Source: Paenibacillus arenilitoris
Lineage (GTDB): Bacteria > Bacillota > Bacilli > Paenibacillales > Paenibacillaceae
DNA: 64,000 nt
NCBI RefSeq assembly: GCF_014705655.1
Contig: NZ_JACXIY010000015.1
Location: forward strand, 186,001 to 250,000
Direction of reading: 5' to 3'
The notes beneath the pieces are model-generated. The model searched no databases, was not told the origin of the DNA, and saw only the letters and a list, made by a program, of their open reading frames with translations. The translations under genes and the position numbers were made by a program. Positions 34,953 through 44,020 of the stretch are shown here, in pieces; positions within the stretch are counted from its first letter, which is position 1, and every line of letters starts with the position of its first letter.

Positions 34953-34980
34953 TAACAAATTTTTGAACGACAATTTGTTA
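34953..34980 (+). promoter_or_regulatory. Inverted repeat upstream of the qcr promoter
   Basis: TAACAAATT (34953-34961) and AATTTGTTA (34972-34980), a perfect 9-bp dyad with a 10-nt spacer, ending 25 nt upstream of the -35. Likely an activator or repressor site; the identity of the factor is not clear. Confidence 0.55.
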
Positions 34981-35005
34981 ACGACTCAAATGTATGGCCA
35001 TATTC

Positions 35006-35034
35006 TTGACGCTCCCAAGCACCTAGGCTATTAT
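35006..35034 (+). promoter_or_regulatory. SigA-type promoter of qcrABC
   Basis: TTGACG (35006-35011), 17-nt spacer, TATTAT (35029-35034), 80 nt before qcrA. Confidence 0.75.
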
Positions 35035-35114
35035 AGTTATGTCCTAGTTCGTCATGTGTTTTTGCCGTGCGGCAAGACGCGAGATATGGTTGGCAAAGGG
35101 GGTTAGAACAGAAG

Positions 35115-35648
35115 ATGAGTAACCATGAACAACATGATTCCGCGCATAAACCGGTTCAGCGCAAAGAGATGTCCCGGCGTCAATTTTTGTCATATACGCT
35201 TGGCGGCACGACTGCATTTATGATGGGCGGCGCGGTATTGCCAATGGTTCGTTTTGCAGTGGATCCGCTGCTGGTGAAGAAGACCGGAAGCAATTTCGTA
35301 AAAGTTGTGGAAGAAAGCAAAATTACGGACGAGCCGCAAGAATTCAAATTCAAGATTCATCAGGTCGACGGCTGGTACGAAAGCGATCCCGAGCTGTCCG
35401 CGTGGATTTCCAAGGACGCGAACAACAATATTTTTGCGCTTTCGCCGGTGTGTAAGCATCTTGGCTGCACGATTGCCTGGAACGCCAAGGGCAAGAACGA
35501 GTATGACTGTCCTTGTCACGACGCCCGCTACACGAAAGACGGGAAGAACCTTGCCGTTGCGCCGAAGCCGCTCGATGAATACGAAGTTAAGGTTGAAGAC
35601 GGATTCGTATACGTGGGTCCGGTAAGACCGAATACACGATTAGGTTAA
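35115..35648 (+). CDS. qcrA: Rieske iron-sulfur subunit of the menaquinol:cytochrome c reductase
   Basis: 177 aa. A twin-arginine-like SRRQFLSYTLGG and a hydrophobic segment (about residues 26-45) anchor it in the membrane. The Rieske cluster ligands are in CKHLGC and CPCHDARY (about residues 114-143), the Cys-x-His ... Cys-x-x-His pair with two disulfide cysteines. It accepts electrons from menaquinol on the outer face. ATG 35115 with AAGGGGG upstream. First gene of qcrABC. Confidence 0.96.
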   Translation: MSNHEQHDSAHKPVQRKEMSRRQFLSYTLGGTTAFMMGGAVLPMVRFAVDPLLVKKTGSNFVKVVEESKITDEPQEFKFKIHQVDGWYESDPELSAWISKDANNNIFALSPVCKHLGCTIAWNAKGKNEYDCPCHDARYTKDGKNLAVAPKPLDEYEVKVEDGFVYVGPVRPNTRLG

Positions 35649-35664
35649 GGAGGGCGTATTGCAG

Positions 35665-36336
35665 ATGTTTAAAAGTGTATACAACTGGATTGACGAACGT
35701 CTTGACATTACGCCGCTTTGGAGAGACGTCGCCGATCACGAGGTGCCCGAGCACGTCAACCCGGCGCACCACTTCTCCGCCTTCGTCTATTGCTTCGGCG
35801 GCTTGACGTTCTTCATTACCGTGATTCAAATTCTGTCCGGCATGTTCCTTACGATGTACTACGTACCGGACATTATCAACGCCTATGCGAGCGTTGACTA
35901 CTTGCAGCACCAAGTCGCATTCGGGCAAATCGTCCGCGGCATGCACCATTTCGGGGCGAGCCTTGTTATCGTTATGATGTTCCTACATACCCTCCGAGTG
36001 TTCTTTACCGGTTCCTACAAAGCGCCGCGCGAAATGAACTGGGTAGTCGGAATGCTCATTTTCTTCATCATGTTAGGTCTCGGCTTCACGGGCTACCTGC
36101 TCCCTTGGGATAACAAAGCCTACTACGCGACGAAGGTCGGTGTCGAAATTGCCGCATCCGTTCCGGTACTTGGCCCATACATCGCCGACTTCCTGTACGG
36201 CGGCGATATCGTAGGCGCGCAGACGCTCACCCGCTTCTTTGCGATCCACGTATTCTTCTTGCCTGGCGCATTGATCGCGATGCTCGCCGCGCACTTTATC
36301 ATGATTCGGAGACAAGGTATTTCCGGACCACTCTAA
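35665..36336 (+). CDS. qcrB: Cytochrome b6-type subunit of the bc complex
   Basis: 223 aa, four-helix cytochrome b6-like protein very similar to B. subtilis QcrB (YNWIDERLDITPLW near the N-terminus). Heme-binding histidines are in GMHHFGASLV and AIHVFFLPGAL. A cysteine in AFVYCFGG near residue 43 corresponds to the extra covalent heme site of b6-type proteins. ATG 35665 with AAGGAGGG 11 nt upstream; TTG 35659 is an alternative. Confidence 0.97.
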   Translation: MFKSVYNWIDERLDITPLWRDVADHEVPEHVNPAHHFSAFVYCFGGLTFFITVIQILSGMFLTMYYVPDIINAYASVDYLQHQVAFGQIVRGMHHFGASLVIVMMFLHTLRVFFTGSYKAPREMNWVVGMLIFFIMLGLGFTGYLLPWDNKAYYATKVGVEIAASVPVLGPYIADFLYGGDIVGAQTLTRFFAIHVFFLPGALIAMLAAHFIMIRRQGISGPL

Positions 36337-36354
36337 GCGAAGGAGGGCTTACTT

Positions 36355-37224
36355 ATGGCGCACGGTCATAAATCGAACGAGAAGGTTGTCTACGTCGGCG
36401 ATTCGCGCGTGAAGAGAAGCAACCATCCGAACATCCCTCCTGACTACACTTCGTTCCCGGGCAAGTCGGAAGCGTTCATTCCGAACTTCCTGCTTAAGGA
36501 ATGGATGGTCGGATGTGTCGTATTGGTCGGCTTCCTCGTCTGGACGATCGCGGAGCCCGCACCGCTTGGGTATCCCGCCGATCCGACGAATGCCGCGTTC
36601 ATCCCGATGCCGGACTGGTACTTCCTGTTCCTGTATCAATTTTTGAAATATCCGTATGTATCTCAAGACTATATCCTGCTCGGAACGCTGGGCGTTCCCG
36701 GCGTTATGTTCGGCGCATTAATGCTCGCTCCTTTCCTGGATACGGGCAAGGAACGCCGTTTTTACCGCAGGCCGATCGCATCGTCGCTTATGTTTCTCTC
36801 GCTTATCGCCTGCATCTATTTGACCATCGTTTCTTGGGATCACTACCAGCATACGCTGGAAGCCAACGGTCAAATTCCGGAGCATCACGAACGTGAAGAG
36901 AAGGCTCGCGAAGCGGCCGAAGCCGGAGAGGAACGTCCGAACTATACGAAGCCGGCTCCAGTGGCTTCGCTAGTCGATGCTGACGACCCTGCCATGGAGA
37001 TTGCGAAGCAAGCCAATTGCGTAAGCTGCCATGCCGCCGACCTGAAAGGTCAAGGCTCGGTACCGGCATTGACCGGCATAGGCGACCGTCTGGATAAGGA
37101 CCAACTCGTAGATGTGATTACAAATGGACGCGGAGGAATGCCTCAATTCAAGGATCAGCTTTCCGCGGAAGAGATCGACCAGCTCGCGACTTGGCTTTCC
37201 AAACAAAAAGTGGCGGCCGAATAG
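36355..37224 (+). CDS. qcrC: Fused subunit IV-cytochrome c subunit of the bc complex
   Basis: 289 aa. The N-terminal part has three membrane spans with PMPDWYFLFLYQFLKYP, typical of subunit IV of b6f complexes. The C-terminal domain is cytochrome c with CVSCH (about residues 219-223) and an axial methionine in GGMPQF. A charged linker (EHHEREEKAREAAEAGEE) joins them. This fusion is characteristic of Bacillales qcrC. A terminator follows. Confidence 0.97.
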   Translation: MAHGHKSNEKVVYVGDSRVKRSNHPNIPPDYTSFPGKSEAFIPNFLLKEWMVGCVVLVGFLVWTIAEPAPLGYPADPTNAAFIPMPDWYFLFLYQFLKYPYVSQDYILLGTLGVPGVMFGALMLAPFLDTGKERRFYRRPIASSLMFLSLIACIYLTIVSWDHYQHTLEANGQIPEHHEREEKAREAAEAGEERPNYTKPAPVASLVDADDPAMEIAKQANCVSCHAADLKGQGSVPALTGIGDRLDKDQLVDVITNGRGGMPQFKDQLSAEEIDQLATWLSKQKVAAE

Positions 37225-37237
37225 TCCGCCGACCTAT

Positions 37238-37275
37238 AAAAAAACCTGATCGTATCATGCGGTCAGGTTTTTTTT
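37238..37275 (+). terminator. Bidirectional-looking terminator after qcrC
   Basis: AAAAAAACCTGA / TCAGGTTTTTTT perfect 12-bp hairpin. Confidence 0.92.
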
Positions 37276-37305
37276 GAATCCCTACCCGAGAGGACGTGCC
37301 GATCC

Positions 37306-37935
37306 ATGCTCTCCGCCTTTTGGAGCCGCGATTTTTTGCTTAATCGGTCATTTCTATGGTTATTGTTTATCGTGAATTTATTGGGGACGATATACGGCTA
37401 TATTTGGTACGAAGGACAATTGGCCGATACGCTGCAGCATCATCCGCTATGGCGGATCGTATTCGTGCCCGACTCGCCGACGGCAAGCTTATTCTTCACT
37501 TTAACCTTGCTATATTGGCTGTTTCCGCCGAGAGATCCGAACCGCGTCGCGGCCGCCGGCCGCAGCGTCATCGAAGCGCTCGGCGTCGTCTGCTCGGTTA
37601 AATACGGCATATGGGCCGTCGCGATGATCGTCGCGGGAGCGTGGCAGGGGGCGGAGCTGCACTGGCAGCATTACATGCTGATGGCATCGCATCTCGGCAT
37701 GGCGTTCGAGGCGCTGCTGTACTACCGCTTCATGCGGGCCGGAATCGCCGCATTGCTGGTCGGAACGGGCTGGCTGCTCTTAAACGATACGGTCGACTAC
37801 ACCTTCGGGATTTTCCCTTACCTCGCGGACGAGCTTGACGACGATTTGCCGGCCGTTCGCTCGTTTACGTACGGCTTGAGTATATTCAGCTTCGCCGCCG
37901 CTTGGCTCGTATGGCGCTTCCGAAAGCAGGCATAA
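37306..37935 (+). CDS. ypjA: DUF1405 membrane protein (YpjA-like)
   Basis: 209 aa with about six membrane helices and an SVKYGIWAV segment in the middle. It matches the DUF1405/YpjA family at the conserved position after qcrC. No function is known. GAGAGGAC lies 11 nt before ATG 37306. Confidence 0.85.
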   Translation: MLSAFWSRDFLLNRSFLWLLFIVNLLGTIYGYIWYEGQLADTLQHHPLWRIVFVPDSPTASLFFTLTLLYWLFPPRDPNRVAAAGRSVIEALGVVCSVKYGIWAVAMIVAGAWQGAELHWQHYMLMASHLGMAFEALLYYRFMRAGIAALLVGTGWLLLNDTVDYTFGIFPYLADELDDDLPAVRSFTYGLSIFSFAAAWLVWRFRKQA

Positions 37936-37978
37936 GGGTGGACATCCTTTCATAGATTGGTCTAAGGGGGGGATGTCC

Positions 37979-38848
37979 ATGAAGGTACGTATCATTGTTC
38001 CTTTCGTTATCTGTATCGTCATGTCGATCGGATCGGCGAGCGCTGTCTGGGGAGGCTCGTCTTCCATGAACCCGTTCGCATCGGTTTTCCTGCCGCAGCC
38101 GCAAGGACAGCTGTCCAAGCTGGATGAATTGGCCAACTCGATTTATAACGCGGCCTATACGGGTAATCGTCAGGCCGGTTTTCAATATGTGCAGCAGCTG
38201 GAGCGCGTTCTAGATGTGGCGGCTGACGTATTGCCCGGGCATCGGGACGGTTGGACCGCAATGGCCAAGGATGCGGACGCGATCAAGCTGAAGCTGCTTA
38301 TTAAAGGGAGCGGGGCGGGCTGGCTGTCCGAGGCTTCCCGCCTCCGGTTATCCGCCGATGCCCTCGTTCATCCGGAGCATGCGCTGTGGCTGCAATACGA
38401 AACCGTCATGCTGGACGATCTGTCCCGAACCGAGAAGGCGTGGAAGCGTCAGACCGGGGATGCCGCACAGGCCGCCCGGGCGGCGCTCGATAGCTTGCGG
38501 TCGCATGCCGAGCGGGTCGAGCCCGCTGTCGCCATGTTATACGGATCCGATCGGATGCTTGAGTTGAAGGAGAGGCTGCGATATACGGATCGGCTGCTGA
38601 AGTCGGCTGCCGCGCCGGCGGACAAGGACGGCCCGGTCGATCATTCCCTGAACGCTTTGAAGGATGCGATCGTCAGGCTATACGAGAACAGCGGCGCTGC
38701 GATCGCCGTGCCGGCGGTCGCTCCGCCCGCTTCGGCGAATCCGATCGGCTGGGCGATGCTTCTCGGCGCAATCATCTCCGCGGTGCTCACTTATTCAGGC
38801 TGGCGGAAATACAGGACGAATCCTTATGGAAGCAAGCCGATCACCTAG
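37979..38848 (+). CDS. ypjB: Sporulation protein YpjB
   Basis: 289 aa: N-terminal signal peptide (about 1-24, cleaved near SASA), an all-helical extracytoplasmic domain with LDELANSIYNAAYTGNRQAG, and a C-terminal membrane anchor (about 255-273) followed by a basic tail. This is the YpjB family found next to ypjA in endospore formers. Its exact sporulation role is not established. AAGGGGGGG is 7 nt before ATG 37979. Confidence 0.85.
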   Translation: MKVRIIVPFVICIVMSIGSASAVWGGSSSMNPFASVFLPQPQGQLSKLDELANSIYNAAYTGNRQAGFQYVQQLERVLDVAADVLPGHRDGWTAMAKDADAIKLKLLIKGSGAGWLSEASRLRLSADALVHPEHALWLQYETVMLDDLSRTEKAWKRQTGDAAQAARAALDSLRSHAERVEPAVAMLYGSDRMLELKERLRYTDRLLKSAAAPADKDGPVDHSLNALKDAIVRLYENSGAAIAVPAVAPPASANPIGWAMLLGAIISAVLTYSGWRKYRTNPYGSKPIT

Positions 38849-38852
38849 TCGG

Positions 38853-39716
38853 CTATTCTTCCTTAAAGCCTTCGCCGAGAACGTCATGCACTTCATTGAT
38901 AATTATGAACGCCCTGGGGTCTATGCTGCGGACGATCGTTTTCAAACGGCGGATTTCCTGCCTTTGGACGACGCAGTATACGACCTCTTTTTGCTGTCCC
39001 GAGTATACCCCTCTTGCCGGAATCAGGGTAACTCCGCGTTCCAGATCGATCGTGATTTGCTTCGAGATCTCCTCCCCATGGTCGGTAATGATGGAGAACG
39101 CTTTTGCGGCATAGGCCCCGTCCTGAATAAAATCGATCAGCTTCGAGGCGATGAATACCGTTACGAGGGTATAGAGCACTTTCGACATCGGTATGTAGAA
39201 CAAGGAAGCGCCGATAATGACGGCATCCAGCGTCAAAATGATCTGGCCCATGCTGATGCCCCTAGAACGGGCGACGATCCGGGCCACGATATCGACGCCT
39301 CCGGTCGTTCCTCCGAAACGGAATACGATGCCGAGGCCCGTGCCGAGCGACACGCCGGCGTAAAGCGCGGCAAGCATGTAATCTTGCGTGCTGCGAAAAG
39401 GAACGAGCAGTCCGGTTTCGATCAACCGCTCCATAAGCGCCAAAAACGCGGACAGCGAGACGATGCCGAGCAGCGTGTACATCATTTGGCCCCTCCCGAG
39501 CGCCTTCCAGCCAATCAGAAACAATGGCACGTTAAGCAGCAGCGTCGTTATGGAAAGAGGCCAGCCGGCCGCGTAATTAAGAAGAACGGCTATGCCGGTG
39601 GCGCCGCCTTCCATCAGCTGGTTAGGGATGACGAAATAATGAAGTCCGAACGCGTAGATGGCCGTTCCGATCAATATCGGGAAGACGATGCGCGATTGTT
39701 CTATGATTTTCGACAT
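38853..39716 (-). CDS. ypjC: YitT-family membrane protein (YpjC-like)
   Basis: 287 aa with five to six membrane helices in the N-terminal two thirds (DUF161) and a C-terminal cytoplasmic domain (DUF2179, about residues 215-280, ISKQITIDLERGVTLIPARG). GGATGIAVLLNY and FGGTTGGVDIVARI are family motifs. It converges on ypjB, leaving 4 nt between stops. B. subtilis has ypjC at the same place. The transported substrate is unknown. Confidence 0.88.
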   Translation of the reverse strand: MSKIIEQSRIVFPILIGTAIYAFGLHYFVIPNQLMEGGATGIAVLLNYAAGWPLSITTLLLNVPLFLIGWKALGRGQMMYTLLGIVSLSAFLALMERLIETGLLVPFRSTQDYMLAALYAGVSLGTGLGIVFRFGGTTGGVDIVARIVARSRGISMGQIILTLDAVIIGASLFYIPMSKVLYTLVTVFIASKLIDFIQDGAYAAKAFSIITDHGEEISKQITIDLERGVTLIPARGVYSGQQKEVVYCVVQRQEIRRLKTIVRSIDPRAFIIINEVHDVLGEGFKEE

Positions 39717-39773
39717 GGGTTACGACTCCTTTGGATGATGGATTCCTTTGTAGTATGGCACAAGGCGGCGATT

Positions 39774-39804
39774 CGAAAAACATTGATTTTAACAATGCGT
39801 TTCG
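39774..39804 (+). promoter_or_regulatory. 31-bp imperfect palindrome between yitT and mazG-like genes
   Basis: CGAAA-aa-CATTG-attttaa-CAATG-cg-TTTCG: two nested 5-bp inverted repeats sharing one centre (39789). It overlaps the -35 of the rightward promoter, so a repressor site controlling one or both divergent genes is possible. Confidence 0.5.
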
Positions 39805-39811
39805 TTAACAT
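39783..39811 (+). promoter_or_regulatory. Possible SigA promoter for the mazG-like gene
   Basis: TTGATT (39783-39788), 17-nt spacer, TAACAT (39806-39811), 40 nt before the start codon. Confidence 0.5.
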
Positions 39812-39850
39812 AGGGAATGGATAGCCATTGACGGGAAAGGAACGTAGAGA

Positions 39851-40174
39851 ATGCCGGACAAATCGTTAGCAGATATTCAAAGAGAAGTGGACGATTACAT
39901 CTCTCAATTCAAGGAAGGTTATTTCAGTCCGCTGGCCTTGATGGCCAGAATGTCGGAAGAAGTCGGAGAACTGGCAAGGGAAGTGAACCACTTCTACGGC
40001 GAAAAGCCGAAAAAAGCGGACGAAGCCGAAAATTCCGTCGAGATGGAGCTTGGCGACATTTTATTCCTTTTATCCTGCTTCGCCAATTCCTTGAACATCG
40101 ACCTGACGGAGGCGCACAATAAAGTGATGCATAAGTTCGCTACCCGGGACGCCAACCGGTGGACGAAGAAATAG
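39851..40174 (+). CDS. ypjD: MazG-like nucleotide pyrophosphohydrolase (YpjD)
   Basis: 107 aa all-alpha NTP-PPase of the MazG superfamily. The metal-binding EExxE...ExxD pattern is seen as MSEEVGELAREV and EMELGDILFLL. It probably hydrolyses non-canonical NTPs or dNTPs. Position between yitT and dapB matches B. subtilis ypjD. AAAGGA precedes the ATG. Confidence 0.9.
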   Translation: MPDKSLADIQREVDDYISQFKEGYFSPLALMARMSEEVGELAREVNHFYGEKPKKADEAENSVEMELGDILFLLSCFANSLNIDLTEAHNKVMHKFATRDANRWTKK

Positions 40175-40240
40175 ACCGAACAGTAAACAAGCTCGCTACA
40201 TATGCTGTACCATCAACCTGTGTACAAGGAGGATGGGCGG

Positions 40241-40786
40241 ATGGATGGAGAGAGCTGCATCAAGAAAGCATACGAATTCATATTCAACAGCGATTTCGAG
40301 CAAGCCATTTATTGGTTTGAACAAGCAATCGCAGCTGATCCGAATAACGCGTCTTATTATCATAAATGCGCAGTATCCTGCGCGCGAAGCGGCAAATGGG
40401 CGAAAGCGAAGCTCCATGCGGACGCGGCCGTCAAGCTCGATCCGGAGCATCCCGAGTACCACTATCATCTGCAGACGGTGGAGGCAGGCATGTTTCGGAA
40501 CGATGCCGACCTGCTGCTTGCCTCGGATCCGCCCAAACTGTCCGAGGCGGCCGAGTTGCTGAAGCGGGCGGCGGCGCTGGATCCGCTAAGCTTCGAAGCC
40601 TTCTACAAGCTGGGAGTCGTCTACTCCGAGCTTAATCGATTGGACGAAGCGGCGGCCAGCGCCAAGGAAGCAATGCGGTTGGACCCTGCGCATTCCGCCG
40701 CGCGCAGACTGCTTGCCGACGTCAATCGCAAGCGGCGATTGCTTCGCGTACGGATCAACGCGCGAAATAGGAAAAGGAACAGGTGA
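40241..40786 (+). CDS. Tetratricopeptide-repeat protein
   Basis: 181 aa with about four TPR units (for example FIFNSDFEQAIYWFEQAIAA, YKLGVVYSELNRLDEAAASA) and a very basic C-terminus (RKRRLLRVRINARNRKRNR). AAGGAGG is 8 nt before ATG 40241. It overlaps dapB at ATGA. It is a probable scaffold or interaction protein; no partner is indicated. It is an insertion relative to the B. subtilis ypjD-dapB order. Confidence 0.75.
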   Translation: MDGESCIKKAYEFIFNSDFEQAIYWFEQAIAADPNNASYYHKCAVSCARSGKWAKAKLHADAAVKLDPEHPEYHYHLQTVEAGMFRNDADLLLASDPPKLSEAAELLKRAAALDPLSFEAFYKLGVVYSELNRLDEAAASAKEAMRLDPAHSAARRLLADVNRKRRLLRVRINARNRKRNR

Positions 40787-41598
40787 TGAGCATGACGACT
40801 CAACAGATAAAAGTAGCCGTAGCAGGCGCAAGCGGACGAATGGGCCGCGAAGTCGTAAAAATGGTGCTGGAGGACGACGCGCTTCAATTAGTCGCAGCCG
40901 CCGCTCCTTCGGCCGGTCCCGTCGACGCGGGCGTATTCGCGGGCAAGCCGGCTACCGGCGTCATCGCGAGCGCGACGCTGGAAGAGGCGCTGAACGGCTC
41001 GGGAGCGGACGTGCTGGTTGATTTTACGGTTCCCCAGGCGGCTTACGGCAACGCGAGAACGGCGATCGAATACGGGGTTCGGCCGATCATGGGGACGACC
41101 GGCTTCACGCCCGAACAAATCGCGGAGCTGGACGAGCTGTGCAAACGGAAGGAAATCGGCGGATTGATCGCGCCCAACTTCTCGATCGGCGCCATTCTCA
41201 TGATGAAGTTCGCGGCGGAAGCCTCGAAATATTTGCCGCACGTGGAAATTATCGAGTACCACGGCGACCAGAAGCTGGATGCGCCGTCGGGCACGTCGAT
41301 CAAGACGGCCGAGCTGATTGCGGAGGTTCGCCGCGAGCTGCGCCAAGGCAATCCGAACGAGGAAGAAGTCATCGAAGGAGCCCGCGGCGGTTACTATAAC
41401 GGCTTCCGCATACATAGCGTCAGGCTTCCGGGCGTATTCGCCCAGCAGGAAGTCGTATTCGGCGGTCACGGGCAAACGCTGAAGATCCGCCACGATTCGT
41501 ACGACCGGGCCGGTTACATGCCGGGCGTCAACGTCGCGGTCAAGAAGGTTATGACGTACAGCGGTTTAATTTACGGCTTCGAACATATTATGGATTAG
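40786..41598 (+). CDS. dapB: 4-hydroxy-tetrahydrodipicolinate reductase
   Basis: About 270 aa. The NAD(P)-binding motif VAVAGASGRMGREV is at the N-terminus. The catalytic region IIEYHGDQKLDAPSGTS carries the general-acid histidine and lysine; the usual second histidine of the HH pair is glycine. DapB acts in lysine/diaminopimelate synthesis, supplying peptidoglycan and, in spore formers, dipicolinic acid. The start is ATG 40786, or GTG 40783 or ATG 40792; each fits the upstream AAGGA about equally. It heads the mgsA-bshB1 cluster as in B. subtilis. Confidence 0.96.
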   Translation: MSMTTQQIKVAVAGASGRMGREVVKMVLEDDALQLVAAAAPSAGPVDAGVFAGKPATGVIASATLEEALNGSGADVLVDFTVPQAAYGNARTAIEYGVRPIMGTTGFTPEQIAELDELCKRKEIGGLIAPNFSIGAILMMKFAAEASKYLPHVEIIEYHGDQKLDAPSGTSIKTAELIAEVRRELRQGNPNEEEVIEGARGGYYNGFRIHSVRLPGVFAQQEVVFGGHGQTLKIRHDSYDRAGYMPGVNVAVKKVMTYSGLIYGFEHIMD

Positions 41599-41628
41599 TT
41601 TCATCCGGCAGCGGGAGAGGGGAACGCC

Positions 41629-42051
41629 ATGTTAAACATTGCATTTATCGCGCATGATCGCAAAAAAGAGGAAATCGTCAATTTCGTCATCGCTTACGAG
41701 AACGTATTCGTTCCGCATAAGCTGTACTCCACCGGCACGACCGGCACGCGCATCATGGAGCAAACGAATTTAACCATTCATCGGTTCATGTCGGGGCCGC
41801 TCGGCGGCGACCAGCAGATCGGCGCCATGGTCGCGGAGAACGAGATGGATCTTATTATTTTCCTGCGCGATCCGCTTATGGCGCAGCCGCACGAGCCGGA
41901 TATTATTGCGCTGCTCCGGCTATGCGACGTGCAGGGCATTCCGGTAGCGACGAACGTGGCCACCGCCGAGCTGCTCGTGAAAGCTCTCGAACGCGGCGAT
42001 TTCGCGTGGCGGGAGCTTGTCCACAAATATAAGCCGGGTCTCGAATCATGA
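41629..42051 (+). CDS. mgsA: Methylglyoxal synthase
   Basis: 140 aa. Phosphate-binding [13 protein letters not shown] and the catalytic Asp in [14 protein letters not shown] are clear. It converts dihydroxyacetone phosphate to methylglyoxal, a carbon-overflow bypass. Methylglyoxal is detoxified with bacillithiol, whose synthesis genes bshB1 and bshA follow directly, making functional sense. Overlaps bshB1 by 4 nt. Confidence 0.97.
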   Translation: MLNIAFIAHDRKKEEIVNFVIAYENVFVPHKLYSTGTTGTRIMEQTNLTIHRFMSGPLGGDQQIGAMVAENEMDLIIFLRDPLMAQPHEPDIIALLRLCDVQGIPVATNVATAELLVKALERGDFAWRELVHKYKPGLES

Positions 42052-42746
42052 TGCAGCCGCTTGATATTCTCGTATTCGGCGCCCATGCGGACGATGCGGA
42101 AATCGGGATGGGCGGCACGATCGCGAAGCATGTCAAGGCCGGTTACCGCGTCGGCATTTGCGATCTGACGGAAGCGGAAATGTCGTCGAACGGCACGGTG
42201 GAGCTTCGGAAGGAAGAAGCGGCGGCCGCGGCGCGCGTATTGGGTCTGAGCAGACGTTCGAATCTTGCCTTGCCTGACCGCGGACTGGAGCCTTCGAGAA
42301 GCCAAATCGATCGGATCGTCACTGAGATCAGAGCATGCAAGCCGCGCGTCGTGTTCGCGCCCTATTGGGTGGACCGCCATCCCGATCACGTCGCATGCAG
42401 CCGCTTGATCGAGGAAGCGGTATTCAACGCCAAGCTTCGGCGCTACATGCCGGAGCTGCCCGCGGTTCAGGTTGAACAGCTTATTTACTATTACATTAAC
42501 GATACCGACCAAATATCGCTTATCATCGACATAAGCGAGCACTATGAAGCGAAGCGCCAGTCGCTGCTCGCGTACCGTTCGCAGTTCGAATCGGCCGCCG
42601 CTGGCGCGGACCGTGTCGCGACGCCTCTGACGAACCGATATATCGAACGCGTGGAAGCGCGCGACTCGCAGCTCGGACAAGCCCGGGGCTGGGCATACGC
42701 AGAGGGCTTTGCCTTGAAGCGCCCGCATGCCGTACAATTTTTTTGA
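42048..42746 (+). CDS. bshB1: Bacillithiol biosynthesis deacetylase BshB1
   Basis: 232 aa LmbE/PIG-L zinc deacetylase. The metal site is in [14 protein letters not shown] (residues about 10-23) and DRHPDHV (about 111-117). It removes acetate from GlcNAc-malate made by BshA, encoded next. The two sequential bacillithiol enzymes are adjacent as in B. subtilis (ypjG, ypjH). Confidence 0.95.
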   Translation: MMQPLDILVFGAHADDAEIGMGGTIAKHVKAGYRVGICDLTEAEMSSNGTVELRKEEAAAAARVLGLSRRSNLALPDRGLEPSRSQIDRIVTEIRACKPRVVFAPYWVDRHPDHVACSRLIEEAVFNAKLRRYMPELPAVQVEQLIYYYINDTDQISLIIDISEHYEAKRQSLLAYRSQFESAAAGADRVATPLTNRYIERVEARDSQLGQARGWAYAEGFALKRPHAVQFF

Positions 42747-42808
42747 CAAATCGTACAGCTCTTGTCGATACAATAAGATGACGTGACAAACACAGGAGGT
42801 GCGGCAAG

Positions 42809-43972
42809 GTGGCGAGAAAGTTAAAAATCGGGATAACCTGCTACCCGACTCTGGGAGGATCCGGAGTCGTTGCGACGGAGCTCGGCAAGCTGCTTGCGGA
42901 ACGGGGGCACGAAATTCATTTCATCACGCACAGCATTCCGTTCCGGCTGGGCAAATTCAACAAAAACATATTTTATCACGAAGTCGAAGTCAACGATTAT
43001 TACGTATTCCGCTATCCTCCTTACGACTTGGCGCTGGCCAGCAAGATGGCCCAGGTCGCGAAAATGCAGCAGCTGGATTTGCTTCACGTTCACTATGCCG
43101 TGCCGCATGCCGTATGCGCCTATCTGGCGAAACAGATGAACGGCGACGGCCTAAGGACGGTCACGACGCTGCACGGCACCGACATTACGGTTCTGGCGCA
43201 GGATGAATCGCTGAAGGACTTGATCCGGCTGGCGATCCATCAAAGCGACGCCGTTACGGCCGTATCGAATGACCTGATCCAGGAAACCCGTCAGCTGCTC
43301 GATATTACGACGCCGATCGATTTGACTTACAATTTCGTGGACAAACGCGTCTATTACCCGCGGGAAGCCGCCGCTCTGCGAGCGGATTTCGCGGCGGAGG
43401 ATGAAAAAATATTAATGCATATTTCGAATTTCCGGCCCGTCAAACGCGTAGGCGACGTCGTGGATATCTTCGAGCGCGTGTCGCGGAAGCTGCCTTCGAA
43501 GCTGCTGCTCGTCGGCGAAGGACCGGAGCTGTCGAAGATCCAATGCAAAATCCGCCAGCTCGGTCTCGAGGACCGCGTCCACTTCCTGGGCAAGCAGGAG
43601 GACGTAGCGCAGGTCATCTCTATGGCGGACGTCCTCTTGCTCCCTTCGGAGAAGGAAAGCTTCGGACTGGTCGCGCTCGAGGCGATGGCTTGCGGCGTTC
43701 CGACGATCGGTTCGAACGCGGGAGGCATCCCGGAGCTGATTACGCACGGCGAGACGGGCTTCCTGTCGCCGATCGGCGATGTCGAGGATATGGCGGCCAA
43801 CGTCGAGCGGCTGCTGACGGACAAGAAGCTGCACGAACAATTCAGGCAGGCGTGCTTGTTCAGGGCGAGGAACGAATTTTGCAACGACGTCATTACGACG
43901 CAGTACGAGCATATTTATTACCGCGTGCTCGGCATAGAAGCGGATTTGCCCGTGGCGGTGTGCGGCGATTAA
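42809..43972 (+). CDS. bshA: N-acetyl-alpha-D-glucosaminyl L-malate synthase BshA
   Basis: 387 aa GT4 glycosyltransferase. KIGITCYPTLGGSGVVATELG near the N-terminus matches the BshA family, and LLPSEKESFGLVALEAMACG with the E(x7)E motif lies near residue 280. It couples UDP-GlcNAc to L-malate, the first bacillithiol step. GTG 42809 with AGGAGGTG 7 nt upstream. Confidence 0.96.
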   Translation: MARKLKIGITCYPTLGGSGVVATELGKLLAERGHEIHFITHSIPFRLGKFNKNIFYHEVEVNDYYVFRYPPYDLALASKMAQVAKMQQLDLLHVHYAVPHAVCAYLAKQMNGDGLRTVTTLHGTDITVLAQDESLKDLIRLAIHQSDAVTAVSNDLIQETRQLLDITTPIDLTYNFVDKRVYYPREAAALRADFAAEDEKILMHISNFRPVKRVGDVVDIFERVSRKLPSKLLLVGEGPELSKIQCKIRQLGLEDRVHFLGKQEDVAQVISMADVLLLPSEKESFGLVALEAMACGVPTIGSNAGGIPELITHGETGFLSPIGDVEDMAANVERLLTDKKLHEQFRQACLFRARNEFCNDVITTQYEHIYYRVLGIEADLPVAVCGD

Positions 43973-44020
43973 CGATTCGCCTACTGCGGCGGCTACCGCG
44001 TAAAGGACGGTGCATCGCAT

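Noticed and set aside
42743-42774. TTGACA ... TACAAT as promoter for bshA
   Set aside because: The spacer would be 20 nt, too long for a confident SigA promoter.
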